Source: an uncultured Bacteroidales bacterium (lineage in GTDB: Bacteria; Bacteroidota; Bacteroidia; Bacteroidales; JAUNSR01). From it: a DNA stretch of 43,509 nt. The position numbers and the translations under genes are program-made. The stretch's first letter is position 1. Every line of letters begins with the position of its first letter. Of this stretch, positions 37,753-43,509 are shown piece after piece. Where the stretch lies: contig CAMTON010000026.1 in NCBI GenBank assembly GCA_947074105.1, positions 1 to 43,509 of the forward strand. Reading direction: 5' to 3'. The notes under the pieces are model-generated. The model worked only from the letters and a program-made list of their open reading frames with translations. It had not been told where the DNA came from and searched no databases.

Positions 37753-37927
37753 AATAAATAACAGTTTTATAATTAAACGTAATCTTCGGTGGAAAATTGT
37801 TTGCAAAATTGTGCAATATGTAGCAATATATGAAATATTTTCTGTTTATGAAAACAAAATTTCGTTACAATATCTCAACTTTTTAATCCGTTTTTAAAAA
37901 TTGTGTATTTATTAAGTATTATCAGCC

Positions 37928-39913
37928 CTAATTTTTATCCGATGTCAGTCCCTGCCAGTCGTCGGTACGGAAAGGAGAGGCAGGCAGTTCATCGGAATTT
38001 ATAAGGTTGCATACCGGATTTGTAGCCCAGGCATATCTGACCGCTATCGGATCTTTTATATCCTCGCAATATACAATAACCTCGTTACCGCTTATCTCTG
38101 CTTTCGCCCATCTGAATTTTCTGTCAGGACCTGCAACCGCAAAACCCGACAATTCTTTATTATCAGAAGTTTTAAGGCCTTCCGCATGTTTGAAACTGAT
38201 CCGGACTTTATTTCCTTCTATCTTATATGAATCATATAAAGGTCCGCTGAATGCTATGTTTTCTCCATAAGTATTGGCACGTGCCGCAAGCGCGAGACGA
38301 CGTCCGACTTCCTGTTTGTTTTTCGGATGGATATCATCTGCATCACCTATATCTATAGTGACAGCCATCCCCGTATTCTCAAGGTTCAGTGTCATCAACT
38401 GTGCTTCACGAAGTTCTGCCCAGTCGGAATTTCCCGGATATTCGGGAGACTGACGGAAATTGGCAAGCTGTACGAAATAGAAAGGGAAGTTGTCATTCCA
38501 TTTCTCTCTCCAGTCTTTTATCATAAGAGGAAACAGTTCGCGATACTGATAAGCACGTGAAGCATTACTTTCTCCCTGATACCATATTGCACCTTTTATC
38601 TTATAAGGCACAAGCGGGGCTATCATAGCGTTGTAAAGCAATGTAGGATGATTAGGTGAGTCATAATTTCGCGGGGCGGCAGGAAGATCCTTTGCCGAAA
38701 GAGAAGCACAATATTTCCATCTACCGTCAATTGCCATCACATTATCATCAGAGAGTTTCAGCACCTGCCTTATGTCCTTATCATAAAGACCACCGTCACC
38801 GGAAGTGTCATGTACTCTTACGCTGATCACCGAACGGCCTTTCTTTACAAGGTTTTCAGGCACGCTGTAACTTCGAGACTTATTCCATCCTTCCGTGCGT
38901 CCTATCTCAGTTCCGTTGAAATAGGTGATATCATTATCGTCTATCATTCCAAGATCAAGAGTCAGACGTTTTGAATCCCACTCTTCGGGAATATCCACTT
39001 CTTTGCGAAACCAGACTATTCCGTCATAATCATATAATCCCTGACTTTCCCATATGCCCGGAACATTCATTTCACCCCATTCCGAGTCATCAAAATTCAC
39101 TTTACAATATAATCCTTTACCGTTTTCAAGACCCGGATCAGAGTCTGTTATAAGTTTATGCCATTTTGCAAGATCGGCATGATATTTTTCCCTGAAATTC
39201 TGATTTACTGCCGCTATTTCTTCAATTTTCATGACGGGATCCGTGAAGTCGGGCATTTCCGACAACATTTCACCGCTTGTCCATGCTTCAGCTACCGTTC
39301 CACCCCATGATGTACTTATAAGCCCCACCGGCACATCCTGACTGATATGGATATTGCTTCCGAAAAAATAAGCAACCGACGAAAATTCGGGAATTGTCGC
39401 CGGACTGCATTCCACCCATCCTCCGGATTCTGTTACTACATCATCCTGCGGCTTCATTGCGGTTGTCTTTTTTACATGGAAAAGCCTTATATCCGGAAAT
39501 TCAGCTTTTTCTATCTCTTTCTTGTAATCATTGATCTTTCCCCATCCCGCAAGAGGCATCTCCATATTCGACTGGCCGGAGCATATCCATACTTCACCGA
39601 TCATGACATTGTTTAGTTTTGTCTTGCTGCCGTCTGATATTTCAATATGATAAGGTCCGCCGTAAACAGGAGTCTGAAGTCCGGCATGCCATTTACCATC
39701 GTTGCCGGCCGTTACGGAATATTCTTTCTTATCCCACGATGTTGTGATTTTTACCTGTTTTCCGGGCTTAGCCTCGCCCCATATCGGAGCTGTTGACTGC
39801 TGTTGGAGAACCATATTGTCGGTAAACAATGCCGGTAATTTGATTTTTGCTTCACCTGTTACGGAAATAAGAGATAAAGCCGTAATCACGGTTAATAGAT
39901 TTCGTCGTTTCAT
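37928..39913 (-). CDS. sialate O-acetylesterase
   Basis: Exported esterase that removes O-acetyl groups from sialic acids (or from acetylated xylan in some relatives). Residues 1-22 are a signal peptide. The SGNH-type SASA domain has WICSGQSNMEMPLAGWG (nucleophile Ser near residue 114), WYQGESNASRAY (about 446) and DADDIHPKNKQEVG (catalytic Asp/His near 528). A beta-sandwich domain (about 280-380, WFRKEVDIPEEWDSKRLTL) is inserted, as is normal in the bacterial family of about 650 residues. The next upstream gene on this strand encodes a GH43 enzyme; a terminator separates the two, so the units are distinct. Confidence 0.93.
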   Translation of the reverse strand: MKRRNLLTVITALSLISVTGEAKIKLPALFTDNMVLQQQSTAPIWGEAKPGKQVKITTSWDKKEYSVTAGNDGKWHAGLQTPVYGGPYHIEISDGSKTKLNNVMIGEVWICSGQSNMEMPLAGWGKINDYKKEIEKAEFPDIRLFHVKKTTAMKPQDDVVTESGGWVECSPATIPEFSSVAYFFGSNIHISQDVPVGLISTSWGGTVAEAWTSGEMLSEMPDFTDPVMKIEEIAAVNQNFREKYHADLAKWHKLITDSDPGLENGKGLYCKVNFDDSEWGEMNVPGIWESQGLYDYDGIVWFRKEVDIPEEWDSKRLTLDLGMIDDNDITYFNGTEIGRTEGWNKSRSYSVPENLVKKGRSVISVRVHDTSGDGGLYDKDIRQVLKLSDDNVMAIDGRWKYCASLSAKDLPAAPRNYDSPNHPTLLYNAMIAPLVPYKIKGAIWYQGESNASRAYQYRELFPLMIKDWREKWNDNFPFYFVQLANFRQSPEYPGNSDWAELREAQLMTLNLENTGMAVTIDIGDADDIHPKNKQEVGRRLALAARANTYGENIAFSGPLYDSYKIEGNKVRISFKHAEGLKTSDNKELSGFAVAGPDRKFRWAKAEISGNEVIVYCEDIKDPIAVRYAWATNPVCNLINSDELPASPFRTDDWQGLTSDKN

Positions 39914-40013
39914 GTTAGATTTATAATATGTATGTATTTATGATCACGCAATATAGTTATTTTGATTTTTATATTTATTTGTTTAAATAAGATAAAAATT
40001 ATATTTCTGTCAT

Positions 40014-40052
40014 GAATAAAAAAAGGCCATGCATCTAAAAAGACGCATGGCC
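40014..40052 (-). terminator. terminator of the GH43 gene
   Basis: Stem GGCCATGC with GCATGGCC (40025-40032/40045-40052), three more pairs inside, then TTTTTTTATTC on the minus strand. Strong intrinsic terminator 28 nt after the stop. Confidence 0.88.
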
Positions 40053-40079
40053 GGTAATATTACAATATGTAATAACTTT

Positions 40080-41111
40080 TTATTTCAATTTCACACCTGT
40101 GTGAGTCGGAACAACAGGAGCGATCGTACCGTCTGGATTGAAATACATACGGTCGATACAAACTTCGCGGTGGAAGCCCGGACCTTTTTCACGATCAAGA
40201 TAATCCTTGTTTATACGGTGATAAACCATATACCACTCATCTTTACCGGGAATCTGAAGAACAGAATTGTGTGCAGGACCGTAGATTTCTTCTCCTGCAT
40301 TCTGAATAAGGATAACCGGAGAATCCGCAACTTTGATATCACCAAGAGGAGAATCTGAAGTACCGTAAGCCACATGATAGTTAGGAGAACCTGTATCGTC
40401 AACCGACCAAAGGAAATAATATACACCGTTACGGTAGATCACGTAAGGAGCTTCGCGGAAAGCATAATCCTGAAGAGTACCACCTTGCGGAGTCATAACT
40501 TTTATAGTCGATTCATCAATAGATGTCATATCGTCGTTAAGTTCTGCACCTGCCATATAACCGTTACCCCAATAGAAATAACTTTTTCCTGTCTTAGGAT
40601 CTGTAAACACGTCACCATCGATCTGCTGTCCCCAGCCTACAGGAGAATTTTTGATCATCGGTTTTCCAAGATCCGTGAAAGGACCAGTAGGAGAGTCTGC
40701 CGTAGCGACACCTATCTGTTTGCCTGTTCCGTCAACGCTGTTACCACTGAAATAGAAGAAATATTTATACTGACCGTCGATCATCTTTTCTTCGATACAC
40801 GGAGCCCATGCGTTACCGTCTGCCCATGAAACCTGATCAGTAGAAAGGTCAAGGATAGTTCCTTCATCTTTCCAGTTAGTAAGATCGTCAGACGAGAAAA
40901 CATTAAACTTATAGCCTCCCCATCCCGGATGACCGTCAGAAGTAGGGTAGATATAGAATTTACCTGTTTTCTGAGAATAAAGAACGTCAGGGTCTGCGTA
41001 AAAACCATTTAATACGGGATTTGAAGATGTTTCTGTCGTAACTTTCTTTTCAGAAGCACAACCGGTAAAAAGACATAAAGTTGCCGTAACGGCAAGAATG
41101 TTTTTAATCAT
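40080..41111 (-). CDS. glycoside hydrolase family 43 lipoprotein
   Basis: Secreted arabinan/xylan-type hydrolase of the five-bladed beta-propeller family GH43, 343 residues. The signal peptide ends in the lipobox LFTGC (Cys18), so it is lipid-anchored. Catalytic acids are visible: base Asp in FYADPDV (about 40), transition-state Asp probably in QIDGDVFTDP (about 163) and acid Glu in FREAPYVIYRNG (about 219). The C-terminal HNSVLQIPGKDEWYMVYHR strand with the metal-ligand histidine is also typical. The precise activity (arabinofuranosidase, xylosidase or arabinanase) cannot be assigned. No SusC/D genes are in the window. Confidence 0.92.
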   Translation of the reverse strand: MIKNILAVTATLCLFTGCASEKKVTTETSSNPVLNGFYADPDVLYSQKTGKFYIYPTSDGHPGWGGYKFNVFSSDDLTNWKDEGTILDLSTDQVSWADGNAWAPCIEEKMIDGQYKYFFYFSGNSVDGTGKQIGVATADSPTGPFTDLGKPMIKNSPVGWGQQIDGDVFTDPKTGKSYFYWGNGYMAGAELNDDMTSIDESTIKVMTPQGGTLQDYAFREAPYVIYRNGVYYFLWSVDDTGSPNYHVAYGTSDSPLGDIKVADSPVILIQNAGEEIYGPAHNSVLQIPGKDEWYMVYHRINKDYLDREKGPGFHREVCIDRMYFNPDGTIAPVVPTHTGVKLK

Positions 41112-41195
41112 TGTAGATAAGTGTTAATATATTAAATAGATAATGTGTACTGTTTTACAAATAAATTTACTTTTAATAATATTTCTTTGCACAGG

Positions 41196-41226
41196 CAAAA
41201 ATAAACGTAAATGTTACATAAATCAA
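41196..41226 (-). promoter_or_regulatory. candidate promoter of the GH43 gene
   Basis: On the minus strand TTG (41226-41224) precedes TATTTTTG (41203-41196) with a 20-nt spacer. A leader of about 78 nt results. Confidence 0.5.
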
Positions 41227-41422
41227 TATGTTAATTCAGAAAAAGCGGTTAAAAATCGGTAATATTATCTTTATCATGATAAAATATATGGTCAAAATTT
41301 AAATAAAATCGTCATAACACTCTTTTATGTCAAAAATGACGAATATATGATCTACGTATGAAATATTTTTACAGAAATTGATTTTAATGTGCAAATATTA
41401 GCTACAATATAGTATAAAACCT

Positions 41423-41453
41423 TTTGATAGCAAACTAATTTGAATTATCTTTG
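41423..41453 (+). promoter_or_regulatory. rpsP: promoter of rpsP
   Basis: TTTG (41423-41426), 19-nt spacer, then TATCTTTG (41446-41453), a complete match to the Bacteroidota -33/-7 consensus. Predicted leader about 35 nt. Confidence 0.75.
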
Positions 41454-41495
41454 CCACGCAAAATTTTATTATAAACAATTTAAAACATTTTCAAA

Positions 41496-42029
41496 ATGGC
41501 TACAAAGATCAGATTACAACGTCATGGTCGTAAAGGTTACGCATTCTATCAGATCGTAATTGCAGATAGCAGAGCACCACGTGATGGTAAGTTTATTGAA
41601 AGAATTGGTTCTTACAATCCAAACACAAACCCTGCAACAATCAACCTGAACTTCGAAAGAGCTCTTCACTGGGTTCAGACAGGAGCTCAGCCAACTGACA
41701 CAGCTCGTAACATTCTTTCTGACGAAGGAGTTTACATGATGAAACATCTTCTTGGCGGTGTTAAGAAAGGTGCTTTCTCTATGGAAGAGTGCCAGGCTAA
41801 GTTTGAGGCTTGGATGAAAAAGAAAACAGCTACGGTTGACGCTGCTAAAGCTAAACTAAGCGACGCTAAGATCGCAGATCTTAAAGCTCGCCTTGAAGCT
41901 GAAAAAGCTGTAAACGCTGCCAAAGCTGAGGCTGTTGCCGCTAAGAAAGCTGAAAAAGCTGCTGCGGAAGCAGAAACAGAAGCTGAAGCTCCTGCAGAGG
42001 AAGCTCCTGCTGCTGAAAGTGCTGAATAA
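41496..42029 (+). CDS. rpsP: 30S ribosomal protein S16 with extended C-terminus
   Basis: Small-subunit ribosomal protein binding 16S rRNA. Residues 1-85 are the conserved S16 core ([36 protein letters not shown]). The family is usually 80-90 residues; here about 90 more follow, ending in a low-complexity Ala/Glu/Lys helix (about 105-177). Long tails of this kind are common in Bacteroidota S16. In contrast to Proteobacteria, rimM, trmD and rplS are not adjacent; a terminator follows directly. Confidence 0.97.
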   Translation: MATKIRLQRHGRKGYAFYQIVIADSRAPRDGKFIERIGSYNPNTNPATINLNFERALHWVQTGAQPTDTARNILSDEGVYMMKHLLGGVKKGAFSMEECQAKFEAWMKKKTATVDAAKAKLSDAKIADLKARLEAEKAVNAAKAEAVAAKKAEKAAAEAETEAEAPAEEAPAAESAE

Positions 42030-42054
42030 TTATCTGATATTATATAAGCATTGG

Positions 42055-42089
42055 AAAGGGATACATAGTTGCTATGTGTCCCTTTTTTT
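42055..42089 (+). terminator. terminator of rpsP
   Basis: A 14-bp stem with a T-G pair (42055-42068 with 42072-42085), TTG loop, run of seven T. Strong. Confidence 0.88.
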
Positions 42090-42240
42090 ATGTCCTGAAT
42101 TTTATGATATTGTGATAAATATCCCTTTTTCTCTATCATGATTATTATTTCATATACTTAGCTGATTTGAAAACCGGCAATGTTACAAATAAAAAGCGGA
42201 TAGAACTTTAAAAGATATATTTTTCAGATAATACTGATAC

Positions 42241-42350
42241 CGGCAGCGACTATCGGGAAAGGTTCGTTCTGACTGTGGTAAGTGTTCGTCCTGTCTCCGG
42301 GAAGAGGTCGGGTTAACATCGGGAGATGTTCGTAAAAAAGGTAGGGGGTA
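42241..42350. repeat. degenerate tandem repeat, 22-nt period, about five units
   Basis: Units start at 42241, 42263, 42285, 42307 and 42329. Clearest are 42263-42284 (TTCGTTCTGACTGTGGTAAG and 2 more bases) and 42285-42306 (TTCGTCCTGTCTCCGGGAAG and 2 more), identical at 16 of 22 positions. TTCGT opens units 2, 3 and 5, and a CGGGA-type block recurs near the end of units 1, 3 and 4. It is more GC-rich than its surroundings and does not encode an open frame. Function unknown. Confidence 0.6.
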
Positions 42351-42371
42351 TTATGGAAAGGAAGTGATAAT

Positions 42372-42554
42372 ATGAAAAAAGGATTACAAGACGAAGAGGA
42401 AGAATTCGAACAATATAAAATTGGAAATATTGTAGAACATGATATATTTGGAAAAGGAACAATTTTAGAGTCTTTTGATAATGGCTCATATCAGGTATAA
42501 TTTGAAAAAGCTAAGAGAACAATCAGAGGATGTTTCTTAGCCCTTAAAGATTAA
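42372..42554 (+). pseudogene. small Tudor-like (UvrD C-terminal-type) gene with an in-frame stop
   Basis: An ORF of 42 codons starts at 42372 (MKKGLQDEEEEFEQYKIGN) after a good AAAGGAAGTG ribosome site, and ends with TAA at 42498-42500. The same frame continues for 17 codons (FEKAKRTIRGCFLALKD) to a TAA at 42552. Read through, IGNIVEHDIFGKGTILESFD...YQV-x-FEKAKRTIRG looks like the Tudor-like fold at the C-terminus of UvrD/PcrA helicases (GDxVxHxxFGxGxVxxxxxxxxxVxF). The stop replaces a residue before FEK, as one change AAA to TAA would do. So it is probably a decayed stand-alone domain or the remnant of a larger gene; a sequencing error is possible so near a contig end. Confidence 0.55.
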
Positions 42555-42583
42555 ATATAAGAATAAAATATTCGTAGATCTTA

Positions 42584-43463
42584 TTATTTATTATTTGAGA
42601 ATTCTGCTAGAATCCTTTGCTGTAATTGTTTTGACTTGTTTATTTGCTCTTTGAATGTCTCAATCATTTTGTCCGGTTTTGTTCTGTACCAATCTCCTTC
42701 ACACGGAAACTGCCATGACATTGAGATCCTTGGTCTTTTATTTTTATTAGATATATTTACTCTTGTCATAGCTTCCGAAGATACTTTACGAAAATGTTCT
42801 TCCCATCTTTTGATTATGGCTACATTTTTTTTAAGATTTTTTTTCTCCCAATACTCTTTGGAAACAGCCAGTTTAAAAGTCCCGTTTTGAAAAGCAAAAT
42901 CAAAATCAACCTTATCTTCGCTTATATCTTTAAAGGAATTGAAGATAATAGACAAATTAGCGTTCCCGTGAGTTTCTGTTATGTTATAATAATAGCAATC
43001 ATTTAGGTCTAACTTATTTATTATATCATTTAAAAAACATTTTTGTAAAATTGTTTCAAGCTGATTATTTGCTATGTAGTTATCAGAGGATTTTAAATTT
43101 TTCTTCTTTGATCCATCTGTGAAAATAATTTTGTATTCATCAATATGATAATTGTTAATAAAGTTATTTTTAAGATTAATATAATTATTCAAAGAATCAA
43201 GATATTCTTTAAAAACATAATAAGAGTCAAGAGAGGAGTCTTTTTCAGAGAAAAATCCGGTTAATAAGTTTGCTAACTTATCATATCATATGAGAAACTT
43301 ATCCATTCTTGTTCTTTAGGTTCCTCATCCATAAAACTAAGCAACACATATTTTCTTAATGCAGAAGAATAATTTTTTTCGGTAATAGTTCGGTATTTAT
43401 TTAATTGATCTCCGTGAACAGAACTTTTGATTTTATTTTCAATTACTATAATGCATGTTTTAT
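42584..43463 (-). pseudogene. PD-(D/E)XK-nuclease-like gene, frameshifted and truncated at the contig end
   Basis: Two overlapping frames together make one protein. The upstream frame (43463 down to a stop at 43271-43273) reads YKTCIIVIENKIKSSVHGDQ and later EWISFSYDMIS-stop; IENKI is the ExK active-site pattern of PD-(D/E)XK nucleases (PDDEXK_4-like, with a following QL.KY motif). The downstream frame, open from about 43285, reads YDKLANLLTGFFSEKDSSLD and continues to a stop at 42584. A 5-nt tandem duplication (ATCAT twice, 43280-43289) sits exactly at the break; removing one copy restores SFSYDKLANLLTGFF. The N-terminus is lost at the contig end. A member of this superfamily could be a nuclease in a restriction, defence or repair role, but that is not shown. 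Confidence 0.65.
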
Positions 43464-43509
43464 AGATCGGAAGAGCACACGTCTGAACTCCAGTCACTCC
43501 GGAGAATCT
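43464..43509 (+). other. Illumina TruSeq adapter and index (not genomic)
   Basis: Positions 43464-43497 are the 34-nt TruSeq index-adapter sequence (begins AGATCGGAAGAGC and ends CCAGTCAC). Positions 43498-43505 read TCCGGAGA, which I recognise as a TruSeq HT i7 index (D702), and 43506-43509 (ATCT) start the following adapter part. The minus strand here encodes the well-known artefact peptide MTGVQTCALPI. No biology should be read from it. Confidence 0.97.

Larger units (their letters stand above)
41112..41495. other. divergent spacer between GH43 gene and rpsP
   Basis: 384 nt without an ORF, holding the GH43 candidate promoter and the rpsP promoter. The middle part (41240-41400) shows nothing recognisable. 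Confidence 0.6.
42030..42371. other. 342-nt spacer after rpsP with 22-nt tandem repeat
   Basis: No ORF. It holds the rpsP terminator (42055-42089), an AT-rich part, then the more GC-rich degenerate tandem repeat at 42241-42350. This marks the change from conserved to accessory sequence. Confidence 0.6.

Noticed and set aside
41732-42139. Minus-strand ORF of 135 codons rich in Ala/Ser
   Set aside because: Antisense shadow of the Ala/Glu/Lys tail of S16; runs through the rpsP terminator.
42241-42350. tRNA-like T-loop motifs (GGTTCG)
   Set aside because: The motif recurs because of the 22-nt repeat; no cloverleaf with an acceptor stem can be drawn.
43273-43497. Separate 74-residue protein beginning MTGVQTCALPI
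   Set aside because: The first eleven residues come from the reverse complement of Illumina adapter; the rest belongs to the frameshifted PD-(D/E)XK-like gene.

Overview
The window looks like a chromosomal contig end from a low-GC member of the Bacteroidales (Bacteroidota). Pointers are a 286-residue primary sigma factor without region 1.1, a Rho with a very long disordered N-terminal insertion, an S16 with a long Ala/Glu/Lys tail, a class III fructose-bisphosphatase, and several promoters of the Bacteroidota type (TAnnTTTG at about -7 with TTG/TTTG 18-20 nt upstream). The genus cannot be told from the sequence alone.

Layout. 1-2783: methylmalonyl-CoA mutase mutA-mutB (minus; mutB runs off the left edge). 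2991-4013: a YD-like secreted protein and a small thioredoxin. 4196-11830: probable minus-strand operon of mfd followed by two related soluble sensor-kinase-like proteins, one apparently a pseudokinase. 12388-15055: htrA and rpoD on plus, separated from mfd by a 557-nt spacer that holds a striking 22-nt palindromic array. 15310-18780 (minus): a DUF3332-type protein, a long-chain acyl-CoA synthetase and pheS. 18956-22784 (plus): tilS and rho. 23348-29897 (minus): two AspT/YidE-type exchangers, a 90-residue acidic protein, a 141-residue unknown protein and fbp. 30252-30773 (minus): a Dps-like ferritin. 30998-35581 (plus): DUF4286-type gene, ruvC and metH. 35923-41111: a small membrane protein, an AGCS amino-acid symporter, a sialate O-acetylesterase and a GH43 lipoprotein. 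41496-42029: rpsP. 42030-43509: an accessory end with a degenerate 22-nt tandem repeat, a small gene carrying an in-frame stop, and a frameshifted PD-(D/E)XK-like gene. The last 46 bases are Illumina adapter and index, not genome.

Working together: MutAB and MetH are both B12-dependent (propionate/succinate interconversion and methionine synthesis). The exchangers and the AGCS symporter suggest alanine/aspartate traffic. The acetylesterase and GH43 enzyme act on host or plant glycans, as expected of a gut commensal. Most of the window is conserved housekeeping sequence. The least explained elements are the two 22-nt-period arrays, the paired kinase/pseudokinase behind mfd, and the decayed genes at the right end. 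I see no complete CRISPR array, prophage, insertion sequence, rRNA or tRNA.
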